Source: Tetranychus cinnabarinus
Taxonomy: Eukaryota > Arthropoda > Arachnida > Trombidiformes > Tetranychidae
NCBI GenBank assembly: GCA_022266195.1
Contig: WHVY01000003.1
Span: 62,001-126,000 of the forward strand
Direction of reading: 5' to 3'
Length of the DNA: 64,000 nucleotides
Made by a program: the position numbers and the translations under genes. Shown piece by piece: positions 35,973 through 49,800 of the stretch. The notes beneath the pieces are model-generated. The model was not told the DNA's origin, made no database searches, and saw only the letters and a program-made list of their open reading frames with translations. Within the stretch, counting starts at the first letter, position 1, and every line of letters begins with the position of its first letter.

Positions 35973-36932
35973 TTACAGATAAACATATCTGTACTGTTGT
36001 CTACCTAACCTAACAAACTTGATGTAATTTTTCTTTACAAACTGAATAAGTAAAAGCAATAAATTGATTAGTTGTTTTAAATTTCAATCCATGTGCTTTG
36101 TTACTAGAAATATTGGAGCAATAACGGATGATTAAACTGATTAAAAATAGAAACTTAGACGGGATAAAATGCTGATAAAGAAGAGACTTTTCTATTTGAA
36201 GAAATTGTTGAGAAAAATGATGATTTTGCTTTTAATTACAGATATTAAGCAATGATAATTGACTCAATTTGCTTAAACAAATGAAAACAACTTGAGCGGT
36301 ATTTATTTTCTGGTTCACTTAGAAATCGAAAGTAAAATTTACTCTTGAAATCTTTAATCCATGAACCATGAAACAAACTTTAATTCAATTAAATTTGTTA
36401 ATCTTGAAATTTTCATTTGCTGATTTATGTTTTTCAATTTCAATTTAAATCAGTTGAGTTTTTCTCTGTTAATTCTTATTCTGTAACTCATATTCATTCA
36501 AAAAATATAAATTCGTGGTTTGACATTGTGACGCCATCTATTTGTGACAAGATAAATAAAACAAGAGTTGCTTTGTGAAATGTAAAATTGAGCAACAAAA
36601 ACACTGTATTTACTGTGGTTTTTGAGTTTTATTTATTATTTTATTTATACTTGTATTTAACGTGTTTATATTAATTTTAAATAATTACATTCCCTTTTAA
36701 TTATTTTCATGACGATGCCCTTATTATTAATTGTATTGACCTTTAATGGTTTAAAATGAAAGTGAAAAGGCCAGAAAGTTGGAAAGTCCAAAAAATACTA
36801 TAAATACATTTTTTGCTGCTTCCCTCTTTCTTCTATGTATCTTGTTTGGTCAGACCTAACTTCTATGTGAAAAGATTTCCAACCTTGATTTTTCTCTGTA
36901 TTTTTGTTCTTTTAACCATCGGATAACCCAAT
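35973..36932. other. 3' flank of mini-SLC3A2 B and 5' flank of ash1
   Basis: Contains the poly(A) signal at 36058 and a TATA-like TATAAATA at 36799-36806, about 130 bases before the ash1 ATG. Nothing coding is seen. Confidence 0.5.
36799..36806 (+). promoter_or_regulatory. TATA-like box for ash1
   Basis: TATAAATA stands 126 bases upstream of ATG 36933. Position and motif are the only support. Confidence 0.3.
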
Positions 36933-39900
36933 ATGCGTCTTAATGAGGGTCATTTGTTAACACCGGTGAAAAGCGCCTCTACGGTAGCGTCTGCTGGAAA
37001 TGGCCAAGACTCGGCAGATGATAGTGATTCTTCCAGTGCTACTTCAAATAGTTCATCTGGAAGTCAACAGAGTGATCGGAGCTCATCTGATTGCTCTTCA
37101 CGGAGCTGTAGCAGTGATAATTCATGTGGTTACTCTTCTTCGTCGCATTTTAGTCGCTCATCTCGCAGCTGTCAAAGCTGTTCGAGTTGTAGTCGCTCAA
37201 GAAGTCATAGTCGATCACGTAGCCCAAGTCACAGTGCCAGTGGGAGTCGCGTTTCTAGCTCGAGTCCTTCAAGAAGCGTTAGCTCGAGTCGTAGTAGCAG
37301 TGGTTCATCTTCAGGTTCCAGTTCTTATAGTTCTAGTGGATCAGATAATGATAGCAGTAGCAGTTCTTCCGAGACAACTAAAACAACTAGTTCTCTTGGG
37401 AGACGCTCAAGAATAAGAACTGTTAAAAGAACTCATACTTCTGCAATAAAATCGGGTAACAGCAATGCAGTTCGTGATCATCGTAGAGAACATTCACGGC
37501 AATCTAACAATAGTTATGTAATGTTAAACAAAAATCATAGCGCTATAAATTCATTGCATTTAAATCCTCAAACACCGATCTCTCAACCATCCTCTGTGTC
37601 CTGTGAAAGCAGCTGTTATAGTCCATCGGTTAGTGTAAATAGTCCGTTAACTGCTGGTATGACCAGCGGTTCAGCAAATAAGAAAAGAGATCCCGCTGAA
37701 GAAAGACAGAGACTCCGTTCTTATCGAATTCCTCATTTACAAAATCGTGATAGATCGTCAGTAGTCAGCCCAGGTAGCACTCTCAACGAAAATACTGGGA
37801 CTAAACTAAATTCTTCATCGACCATCCCGTCATCTTCAAATCATGAAACGAAGAAAACTCAACCATTAACCTCTACTGTTGCCGTTCAAGTTCAAACAGA
37901 CTGTAATGAGCTTCCTTTGGCGCCGCTTCTTATCAATTTAAAACCTGCTAAGCAAGGCTCAGTTAACTCTTGTAGCGCTAAAGTTAAAGTTAAACCAGGC
38001 CGTGTTGTTGGCAAAAAAGCTAAGAAGAGTTCGGAAGATCCTAGTACGGATGGACAAAAACCCAAGAATAAAATAAGAGTGAAAAAGGTTAAAAAATCTG
38101 GAGCCAATTCATCGACTAATATAGGCTATCAAGAACCAAACAGGATTGAAAATAACAAGCATTTACAACCTACTAAAGATGATTCGATTTGTGCCAATTC
38201 GCATTTAAACCAGATAAATGTAGCTTCAACAAGTCAATCTTTTAAATCAACTACTTCTGTTAATAATCATGAAAAAATGACTACACAGCTACAAGAAAAA
38301 TGTAAAACACTGAGCCAAAATTCCATCAATCAAGGAATCAAAAATTCTACTGGAGTTAATATTCCAGTAAACTTACCGGCTGGTCCGGCATCTGTATCTC
38401 TTTTACGAGAAAAAACATCTCCTGATAGTGGAATGCAATCCCAAGGAGAATCACCAAACCAGAGCTTACTCGTAAATAATGAAGCAGAATCGAGCTCTTG
38501 TAACAAAAAATCATCAAAAAACTCGCATAACCAACATCAACAAAATCATCAAATGATTCAAAATCCTTTTCAGTCTCAGTCGAGTCAACAATTGACTGTG
38601 AATCAACAACAATCCACTCGCCAAGAAAATTTAACTGTAAATAGCAATGCCATCAGTGTTAATAATGAGGATAATAGTAAAATAATGCCCATCAAAATCA
38701 AGATAAAAGTAAAAAATACTCGGTCAAAAAATAGGGTTGATTCGAAGTATCAAGTAATAACTAATGATACTCCTTCGTCGCCTGTCAAAACTGGGACCGT
38801 TGAAAGTAAAAATGTCAACCCAAATAAGGAAAAGGAAGATCAATCTTCTAACAAGCAAATTACCAAAGTTAATCCATTGCCAGCTGAGATGATGGAGCCA
38901 TCCTTAATGCAACCAATGAAACCTTCAACAAGTGAACTGGTTCAATTGACAGAGATGCTTCTCAATATGTCTTCATCTAATTTATCAAGCAATTCAACCT
39001 CTTTTCAAACAACACTTACACCTTCCTCTTCACCTGCTAGTGCATCTAACAATAGATCTCAGTTATGTAAAAATTCAACTCAATCATTTTTGCCAATCGG
39101 AATGAGTCCATTATTTCCTCTTAATTATCCTCTCTCTTCTCCAAATAAAACCAATTCTAAATCTCCTGTATCTACTGGACCTAATACTAATAACGATGGT
39201 TCCTCTTTATCAACTCCTACTAGTACAACAACGACTCCTTTCGTGTCGCAGCGGAAAGAAGATGATTTCGAGTTACTGGTTAGAAGCATTAGAGATTCGA
39301 TTAACAATCAATTTCAGGCTGACAAAGACGATGAATTTGAGCTTAATCAACAAAACATTATACCTAACTCAAATGTTTGGCGATCTCCATCTCAAATTAG
39401 AGATAATGCTGATTGCGATACTGTTGGTTCGTCACCATCAAAATCAACAGTACCAGTAACTTCATCATCTCTAAAATTGTCACCTTTTTCTTCAGCATCA
39501 ACAACCACTACGGCAGCTACAACAACAACAACATCGTCATCAAATTTAAACACCACTGTAACTTCTAAAGTTGCAACCTCTTCTCGGAAATCAGATAAGC
39601 TTCAGGACAATCTGAGAGGAAAATCTGAAAGCTTAAACAAACCTCAAGATCTAGGTAAATGTACAAATGGGCCGAAGGCTAAACCTAGAACAAAAGGTCG
39701 AGGCAGAGGGAAGAATCGTTCAAAGCAAAGTTCTGTCGAAGATGGGTTAACTGCAAATCAAGAACAAAGTCAACCAATTGCCGAAGAATTAAAAGATAAA
39801 AGTGCCACTATTCAAAATTCATTTGAAGAAACAGCTTTTTCATATTCATCTCCATTGCTAACAAATTCAACTAAATGTTTAGACGAAAAAGACGGGTCTA

Positions 39901-42900
39901 GCGTTGTGGATGATACTAGTTGTGTACAACAAGCATGTTTACCGCCCGAATTTTCCTTCATCCATTCATCACTTCATCGTTCAAAGAATTCTCATTCGCG
40001 TCGTAAAAGGAAACATCGACACAAGTCTCATCATACATCATCTCGACCAGATCAGGAGAAACCAATGGCTGCTGATGCAAGTTATTTAACAGCCATAGAG
40101 AATCTCACTTCTTTTCTCAGTTTTCTTAAGATCTCATCTAAAGAGAAGAGTCTTGCTGATTTTAAAAATCGTCCTTGTCTCTTTAAGTGTATGAAATACC
40201 TTGCTGGTCATCGTAAACGTAATCATAATCATTCATCTAAACGAAATTCTTCCTCGTCAGCAGCAACAAATACATCATCAATAAACACAATCATGAATGT
40301 CACATCTAATTCTGTTACTCCAGGCTCCAAGACTGGTGTATCTGGTGAACGAAGTAGTGCTGGTAAAAAGGGTAAAAAGAAAAGCAAAGACACTGGACAA
40401 AATGACGAAACAATAGGAGGTAATGAAAGGAAACGAGCATCACAAGCAACTTTAGGTGAGAACAATTTTATTTTATTAACTGGTCAAGTTTTACTCTACC
40501 CAAAACATCCACGTCCCTCGGTAGACTCAACACAATGACCCTTTACCGAATAGTTTCCATCGTTTTATTAAAACTTATTACACTTTTAGTAATTCATTTT
40601 ATTTCCATTCATTATTTACATTTATTACTTCATAGTTTAGTTTTCAAAATCTAAAATCTACTTTGATTCATTATTTACACAGATTTAGAATAGCAGTATT
40701 ATTGAACTCTCTAAATTATCTGTATTGATAATTCTAGTTTTTCCTGAAATTATTCTTTCTCTTCACGATTAACTGTATTTTCTATCTTTTGTGATCAATT
40801 TTTCTCAGTTAATTTTTACCACCATCAAGTTATCCATTGTTATACTTTATTGACAATACTTGTTGACTAAGCTTTAACCTGAACACTTGAAAAAACAATG
40901 CACATTTTTATCAATAACTTTTATTAACAACTAATTCTAATGATACCAATAATTTTAATTGTATCCATCAGGTGAATCTAACTCAGGATCAAAAGCAGCT
41001 GAGGAAAGACTACCTCTTAAGAAAAGACATCATCGTCATATTGAGACAAAAAGTGAAAAGCAGTCGAATTCGGGCTCCAATAATATCTCAAATCAATCTA
41101 ACAATTTGGCTAATTGTAATGATCAGGTGAACAATAACAATACTAATGCCAATGCAATTTCTTCATCATCTTCAGCCTCTATTGAGACTGAAACAAAATT
41201 TGTTCATATCCGTGGAGGTAGCAAATCATTGTCAAGATCTGGTACAAATAGCAACAGTAACAATTTAAACATTAATGGCAGTAATAATAATCAAAATACA
41301 ATATCTAAATCACGGAGAAAAAGCAATCGTGTTCCTCAAACTGATAATTTGGATGATATTCAAACTGCTTCATCTAAATCAACTTGTCGTAAAAGTTATC
41401 CAAGACGAGCTAGAAAGGCCAATGGTGCAATTAGCAAGAACACCAAGAATCATGATAAAAATGTGACCAATAACTATGACCAGTCAACACCAGGTCTCGA
41501 CAAACCTAAAGAAGTTAAGCCCAGGGTAACTAAGAAGAGACGTCTTATCAACAGAACTGGATTCGTGAAAACGAAAAAGAAGAAGAAATATGTTAACAAA
41601 GTCGCCATCCCAACTGAATATGAAATTAACAACAAAGAAATCACCAATCAAGAAATTACCAACAAAGAAATCACCAATGAAGAAATTAACAATAAAGAGA
41701 TTACCAGTGAAGAAATTACCAATGAAGAAATTAGTAAAAATAATGATTTGATTAGTGATCCACTTCAACCCGATTCTCTTAATGGCACCAATCAACTTAA
41801 TGGTACAATTGAAGACAAAACCACGGCGGATCCTGACCCAAAACAATTAGAGAACAATCAAGCCCAATCTCTTTCTAGTCCGATAATCAATGAATCTACT
41901 GGTCACCAGGAAAATGATCCATTGCCGCCTATTAAACCAGGAAGAGGAAGAAAAAGACGTTTAAGCACTGGAGAACGCAAAAATTTAAACATTCCAACAA
42001 AGGTTTCAAAAACGCTGCCACCAATAACTACATCAGATGTTTTAAGGACCTGTCGTCTATTAGCTTTAACTAAAACAGAGACTAAAGTGAAAAATGATAT
42101 TGCCAAGCGTAATAATGTATCAAAAACAAGGAAAAAAGGTTCTAAACCTTCATCAGCGATTAAATCAGAAAATCTCACAAAAGAAGCATCTCCTTTAGCC
42201 CCAAGAACGTCTCTTCGAGAATCTAAAAAATCAACTGATTCAGCTTCAAAAAAATCGACAGCATCAACAGTTGTACCGAAAAAGGGAAAAGATAAAGAAA
42301 TTTTCAAACCTCAAGTTATCGAAGTCACTGCACCCTCATCAAGCTTAACCAGTGATGGTAAAAAGAAGAAATCAAATTTACCAAAGACAAAAAATCCTTT
42401 TTATTTACCTCAACGAAAAACGCTGAAAGCGGGCTTATTTTCATTATCATTTAAAGCAGAAATTACTGAAAGTAATATGCAAGCCGCCAATTTTGCTACT
42501 GAGTCGACACAATCAACTATCTCTAGTGAAGATATGGAAATTAGTCCACCCAGTCCTAGTGTATCAAATGATAATTTAAAATCTATTCCTGAAGACGATG
42601 AGTTGGATCCTAGTTATTCAACTCTACTACCACCACCTTTGTACGCTGGACAAAAAGTCAGACGAACCCGTTCTAATTTTAAACTTCCTTATGACATTTG
42701 GCTTCAATCAACTCGAGGTCAACTGATAGGTTCTGCATTCAATTCAACTCGTGCTTATAAAAAGATTAAATCAAATGTATTTGTAAATGTTAAACCCATT
42801 TCTGTTGATGAAGAGCAGAGTTGTAATTGTAAAAAGCCTTCCGATGCCAGTGAGAAAGGTTGCTTAAGTGATTGTCTCAATCGTTTAATGTATGTTGAGT

Positions 42901-43427
42901 GTTCTCCCAATCTATGCCCGTGTGGTGATCAATGCGCCAATCAACGTATGCAAAAACATGAATGGAGTCCTGGTTTACAAAGATTTGAAACACCCAACAG
43001 AGGATGGGGAATAAGAACTACTGAGCCCATCAAAAGGGGTGAATTTATTCTTGAATATATTGGTGAAGTGGTGAATGTGCAAGAGTTTCGTTTTCGGATG
43101 GCTGAACGATACAATAATGATCCTCACCATTATTGTCTTAATCTTGACTCTGGAATGGTCATTGATGGTTATCGTATGGCCAATGAAGGACGCTTTGTTA
43201 ATCACAGTTGTGAACCTAACTGTGAGATGCAAAAATGGTCTGTCAATGGATATTACAGAGTTGGCCTGTTTGCTTTGCGAGACATCGAACCGGGTGAAGA
43301 GTTAACTTATGATTATAATTTTGATAATTTTAATCTTGAAACTCAACAAGTCTGTAGATGTGGATCAAGCAAATGTCGTGGTGTTATCGGAGGTCGAACG
43401 CAACGGAATAGGATTAAAAAAAATTAA
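36933..43427 (+). CDS. ash1: Histone-lysine N-methyltransferase ASH1, short form ending after post-SET
   Basis: A trithorax-group chromatin enzyme; family members methylate H3K36. Exon 1 (36933-40455, donor TTAG|GTGAGA) joins exon 2 (40972-43427, acceptor CATCAG|GTG) in frame for 1992 residues. The N-terminal part is disordered: Ser/Arg-Ser-rich (about residues 20-150), Gln/Asn- and Ser/Thr-rich, with AT-hook-like motifs GRGRGK (about 921) and GRGRKRR (about 1497). A run of EITN-like units occurs at about 1393-1432. The catalytic block is at the end: AWS from CNCKKP (1792), SET with RGWGIRTTEPI, NHSCEPNCEMQKWS (about 1918) and YDYNF, then post-SET CRCGSSKCRG (from 1969). The chain stops 14 residues later (after RNRIKKN). 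The bromodomain, PHD finger and BAH domain that follow in fly and human ASH1 are absent, and the next gene runs the other way. Confidence 0.92.
41626..41743 (+). repeat. In-frame 15-bp repeats in ash1 (EITN-like units)
   Basis: Tandem degenerate 15-base units give NKEIT, NQEIT, NKEIT, NEEIN, NKEIT, SEEIT, NEEIS. They lie in the disordered linker before the second AT-hook. All units keep the frame, so this is a coding minisatellite. Confidence 0.75.
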
Positions 43428-43836
43428 CTCTTCTTTTTAGGTTAAACAAAGCATACAAATTATAATTGTTACAAATGTTCATCACCTTTCAATGATTATG
43501 AGTCAACATGTTTTGCTCCTCTTTTCATGAAGTTTCATGTAGTTTTTAATTTAAACTAAACATTCATCCAATACTTCATAATTTAGCCATTTATTTGTAT
43601 AAAATTAAAATTAAATACCAAAAAAAGGGAAATACAAAAACGATGAATTTCTCGAAAGGAAACAAAATTATAATTTTATGGTAAATTTTTAGATGCCATT
43701 CATTTATAGACATTGTCAAACAATATTTAAACAGATCGTTTTGAATTTTTGAATTAAGATTGAATTAATTAAAAGTGATGAAGATGGAGATGAAATAACA
43801 ATTGGATTGTTTACTAGACTCAAGAATCTTCACAAC
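43428..43836. other. Convergent 3' ends of ash1 and the PAN/ZP gene
   Basis: Only 409 bases separate the two stop codons. No canonical AATAAA was found for ash1. There is no room for, and no sign of, a PHD or BAH domain. Confidence 0.5.
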
Positions 43837-46800
43837 TCATGGTGGTGATCCAAGAGCTCCCGTTGAATATAATGATCGGAAGCCAACATTGGTAACACTT
43901 GATGAAGATGAAGACGATGAAGATGGAGTTGGTCGATCAGATATTAAACCTGGAGAACCAAAGAATACATTTGAATTGGTTGCTCTTGGATTACGTGTGA
44001 TTGTGGTTATATTTTCAGTCGAAACGGTTCTTCCTGCCAATGTAAACAATTTAGATCCTCCAGTGTAATAAACATACTTTCTATAGTAAAAATAGCCACA
44101 AACAACAACAAGACAATGAGCCAGAGTAACAATTATAGCAGTGTATAAAATAGCAGGTCCAGTGTTACATGGGATGCCAATAATTTCAGATGATGATGGT
44201 TGAAGTTTATCTATCGATTAAAGAAAAGAAAGAAACAATTAGAACAAAAGGCTAATAATTTACAAAATGGATTAACAAATAAACAGGATAAGCATTCTTT
44301 TTATAAAAGAAATGAAATAATACAGTAAAACCTCTCAAAGTTTGTAAAAAGAGCCATTTATTGTAAAAATTGTTTTGATCGGTCAAATTTTTTTCAAATT
44401 ATCTGCATTTCCAGCATTTCCCTGCTTATCGACCCTTTGATTTAACTTGAGAGAGGTTTTACTGTATTAACAAAGAAGAGGCTAGAGTTTAAGGCCGAAA
44501 CAATAAGTTTTATATGACTGATGGACTAATGGCTAGAGTAAACCTAATAACTAAATGATGCTCTCAACAAATAGGTGGATAATGCTTTAAAACTAGATTG
44601 TAACTTGGCTCTTTTTTGCACTTCTTCTTACCCTTTGTCTCAAGATTCCATTTATTCTTATCCTTATTCTTCTCTTTGTCACCAACTACGATAGCTAAAG
44701 AAAGAGGAACCTCAGGGGAATCGACTTCTGGAGGAGAGTTAATAACCATTGGATTAACAGGCATACCTTTTGGCCTGGGCAATGGTCTTGGTGGTTTGAA
44801 CTTCTTCCTGTCTGTTGAGGGTCGAGGTCGGTTTGTTGAGGGAAAATTTTCATCTTTATCTGGCAAACCTTTGTTAACTCCACCCGATGGATTAATACGA
44901 GTACCAATGATGTTGATAGTTGACGGACTTGAAGGTAATTCTCTTGGATAGTTATTGTTACTTTCCGAGGAAAATGATGATACAGAAGATGAAGGTAATT
45001 TGTTTGAAGTTGCTACTCTTGTACCAGACCCATAAGAGATCGATGATTGAGCTGATGATGGTGATGATGATGAAGCAGCTGAAGGACGATAATGATCCAT
45101 TGGTTGAAAATTTTCATTGTTTGCATTGTTATTTTGCTGTTGGTTATTGTTATTGTTATTATAACCATTTGGCTGTGAATGTTGATATGAATTTTCATAA
45201 TTCTGATAATTATTTACATAACTGTTAGGTTGATTACTTCCATATCCACTAAAACTTGGATATTGATTTATCGGTGTATTTGAATGATGACCATAACCAT
45301 AGCCAGTTTGACCATAATTATATCCTGAATCAGGTTGATTATAAGACGAGTATGGATTGTATTGATAACTACTAGTCAAAGCTGATGGAGGTGAATGATA
45401 ACTTGAACCCATTCGATTGCTTAAACCAGGTTTATAATCATTTGAGAATTGATAAGATTTATTGAAACTATTTGTTGTTCCAATAAGCTCAAGCGGTGCC
45501 GGTAAATGAGGAACCATTGTGGTTGAATGAAGAGATACTTCATAGTTGTAACCTTTATTAGCGTCTGACTCAGGAACATTATAAGTATAACCTTCAGATC
45601 TATGGTGAAGAGCGCTGCGATTTTTATTCAATAAATCGGCCAATTTAAAGTCAGTGGCTATTGTACTAGTTGGTTCACCTAGGGTTCGAATCGTTTTACC
45701 TTCAAGCTCATCTTCTTCATCCTCTATATCATCACCATCAGAATTTTCGCCTAAACTTGATCGTTTCCTGCGACCAAAAGATTCAAGTGATTCGGGACAT
45801 TTAACAGGAAAACATTTGTCTGGACAAAAGCGTATTTGAACTTCAAAATTAACAACACCAGTTGAAGGAAAACGGAAAGCTTTGAATGTTGATCTTAATG
45901 ATTTGCCATCATTAGGATCAAGCCGTAAACTTGGAAAGATTGATGCATCAGTTGGACAACTAAGTTACAGAAAAAAGACAAGAAAAAAAAAACTGTTACT
46001 AATCACAGAAAATTAAATGACAATAATTTATAAATTAACAAGTAAATTATTTTACCCATTTGCATCAATAAGATATAAAGACTCTCCACTTGAGCTTCTT
46101 GCATAAAGATTACGAGCTGAAATTGCAAATGCTGATGTTATATCCAATATTTCAATTTTCATGGTTAATTCGTCACCCAATGAAACTAGGGTTGCATCAC
46201 GATCAGTTCGATCAAGAATCCTCATTACCACAGTTGGAGGTGCTGCAGTATTGGTAACAACCGATGGTATTGGCCTTTCAAGAGCACTTTTACCAGTTTT
46301 TAGTGAACTAGAAAAAAAGAGAGAAGAAAGAAAAATAAAAAGATATTAGCTGAAAGGTTTTTATTATTATAATAATTACAAAGTGGCAAGGAAAATAAGT
46401 GCCTATGGCAATTTTGTACCGTGAAAAAAGGCCCTTTTTACAAGAGCAACAATATCAAAATAACGACCGAAAGAGAGAGAAAGAGAAAAAAGAAAGAAAG
46501 AAAATAAGGTTTGCCTGAAAACTAGTTAGCTCAATGGTTATAATGACACTCGGCTATAAACATATTTATTATCTACTACAGTTTCTTAACCAACAACAAC
46601 ACAATCCTATTGAACCATATAAAATGAATTCATCACATAATCAAAATGCTTTACAATCATTAAAACAAATTGTAAATTGACTTTACAACATCAACATCGG
46701 CAGCAACAGCAGCAACAACAAAAGTACAATCAAACCGTTTAATAAAATTAGGTGCAGAAGCAAAGATTAAATTAAAAGCTCTAAAATCTTCCCAAGTAGC

Positions 46801-49800
46801 AATATTTTTACACTTGATTATAATTTACAAACATAAAGATAATTTGTAAATGGTTTATCCAAAAAGGAGTTTGCAAGTGATGCACAAGTGTTAATCCATT
46901 CAAGTTAATTTATTAATAACTCACGTAACATCAATTCCTGATCGCCCTTGATTAGCCGAGTGAAGTGTAACCGTCTGGTCAATGGCATTAAGTGAACACA
47001 TTACTTTAATTGTACGATCACTGTCAGTCATTATGACAGCATGTTGTTGAACCACAATTTCATTGACAAAATTTTTTAGGCCCTGGAATACAAAAGTTTT
47101 ACACAAAAAAAGGAGAGAAAAAATAAAATTACAAAAATGTTAAAGGACAAGCAAATTATAATAAAGATACAGAAAAAAAAGAGTCAAAAAACGTATACAA
47201 TATAATAGGGTTATTGAAGGGCTATTCAACGGAATCAAGGAAGCATTTCAAAAGGACTAACAAGGGACAAAGATGTTAAAAAGGCAAAATGTTTTACATT
47301 AGGAAGTGAAAAACTAGATGAAGTTGATATTGTTATTGATAGGATTTGTTGTGTTAATTGTAAAGAGAGAAGAATGAAAAGGAAGATGAAATTAGGAAAG
47401 AGATACCTCTTGTCGAGTTCCACATCGAGTTCCAAATGATATTGAAAATTGCATCCGGGTTTGTCCTGTTCCAACCTCAAAACATTGAGCAGGATTTCCT
47501 TTGGCATATACGCGACCCATAAAGGGTGTATCAAAATTTAAGGTTAAAACCATATCTTGAGGATTACATTGGACAGTAACTGAAAGTGAGAGAAAAATGA
47601 ATTTTTTAATATTTGGTGTTAAATTGATACTGAACAATTAACTTACCTTGTTCACAGTTTCCTTTTTCACTGTAAATTGAGTGTCGTCTTAATTGTAAGG
47701 CTTTCTGTCCTAATCCGATTGAGGCAATGTCATAACTTGATAGCAAACATTCACGAGAATAAGATTCATAATTGAGTGCTCGACAGGGAAACAAGCGTTC
47801 AGTATCACATTGACGTTGACAATCGGTTAATGAAAATGCATGAGTTACTCGATCAATGTTACCAGAAAATGTATCTGTGAAGTCTTTGTATTGGCAGCTT
47901 GATGGTTCTGTGTTTACAATTATTTCAATAAAAAGTCAAGTTAATCAACAGTAAACAATTTAACAAATTTAGATGATTTACCTTTAACACAATGATTTTC
48001 AAGATAATCAATCTCTTCGGATGTTGCTTTAAAGGCACTTGGACGGGATCTTTGAGTTTCCTTAAATAATTTACAGATTTTCCGAGAATAATCAAAGGTT
48101 GCTGATCGACAAACAAAGGTAGATTCAGCTAAACAATGATCTTGACAATCTGATCGTAAATCAACATTATGTATCTCACGGTCAGGTAAATCAGTTAATT
48201 GATAACCAATGATGCGTTCAAAAGACCAAAGACGTCCACAAGGTTTTGCTAATTAACAGTAAAAATTTAAACAAAATTAAAAGCAAATCTGTCATTAAAT
48301 TGATAAAACAGAAACCATTTCAATGTTGTATTCAATAATCAAATATCATTTTCATTTTCACACAAACATGTTGAACTCTGCTTATACTGTATAACAATTT
48401 GTAATTATCAATTGATGTACTTTAAAATTGTTAATACAAATTTGATCAACAAGCGAACATTTTAGGCACTCTTAAAATAACTAAAAGATTTTGAATTTGT
48501 ATGATTTATAGTTCCCTTGATTTTCACTTTAGAGTGATCAATAGTTGAATTTACTTACCTTTTAAACAAATTTTTTCAAAGTAAGCAATATTAGGAATCT
48601 TTGAGAGAGCCAAATGATTTTCACCAGCTGAATCTTCCAGAAGGAAACAATGTTGATTAGGACCGTATTCAATTGAGAAAGCTCGACACCTATGCCCACG
48701 ACGAGTACATTCATCTTGACAAGCTGTGGTTATTCCCAAACTTGGTGGAACTCTTGATCTTTCCCGACGAGCAAACCTTAAATCAAATCCATACGTTTTT
48801 TCATATGTAAAGTCAAAGGTTGAACATTTTCTTGGAGGAATAATTGTTTCAGCTGGACTTTTGGTAATCATGGTTGTTAAATCAATTGGAGGTGATAAAG
48901 GTTGAGGTGGAAACGAGATTGGTGGAGGTGGGAAAGAAGGTTGAGAGGGAGGTGGAAGTTGCTGAGTCGATTGTTGAGGTTTATCTGTTGTTTCAGGAGT
49001 TGAAGATACTCGACCTTTACGAAAGCCACGGCAATCTTTTTCAGCATACAAAGCTCTTGGACGGAATCCCATTGCTTCTTTTTGACTGGTTCCTCTGCTA
49101 TCGGAGCTGAGTAAACATAAATTACCTCCAGGAATGTTTGTCTGATCAAGATAAGTATATGATCGACAATTAAACTCTTTTTGTCTATTGCACTCTTGTT
49201 CACAGAAGAAGGTTGATGAACCCTTTAAAGCTTTAGTAACTGCAACTATTGTTATATCTCGTTCAATTGGATGAAATCTGCATGAAGACACATCAATGTT
49301 ACATTGATTTTCAATGTAATCCGTTCCTTTAGTGAAAACCAATCTCAATGGACCCGAGTTACGATCTTGATCAAACAATTTACACTCACGAAGAGTCGCA
49401 TCATAACTAGCTGACATACAATTAAATCTGCGCTCCTCTAAACATCGAAGACGACAATCGGGTTTATGAAGATAGCGTATTATTGATTTAGGTTGAACAC
49501 CAATAGATGCTTGATCGACAATACGATCAAATGTCCATAATTTGGGACACGTTAAATGTGAAGCCACACAAAATCCTTCAAAATAATCACGACCTGGAGA
49601 GATTCGAAGGTCTAGTCGTCCGATTGATGCATTTTCAAATAGTCCAAAACAGGAACGTCGAGTGTAATCCATAATAAATGCTGTACATCCAATGTTATGT
49701 TCACATCGACGCGAACACTCAGTTACTATTCCTGGATTAGATTTATCCGAGTATAAAAGACTGAAAAAACCTCCAACTGGTTCAAAGCCTGGAATACGTT

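Noticed and set aside
37000..37416. 138-codon frame and other long shadow frames in ash1 exon 1
   Set aside because: They are alternative readings of Ser-rich repeats in the real frame.
46523..46560. tRNA-like D-arm sequence (TAGCTCAATGGTTATAATGA)
   Set aside because: No matching acceptor stem, anticodon arm or T-arm (GTTCRA) was found around it.
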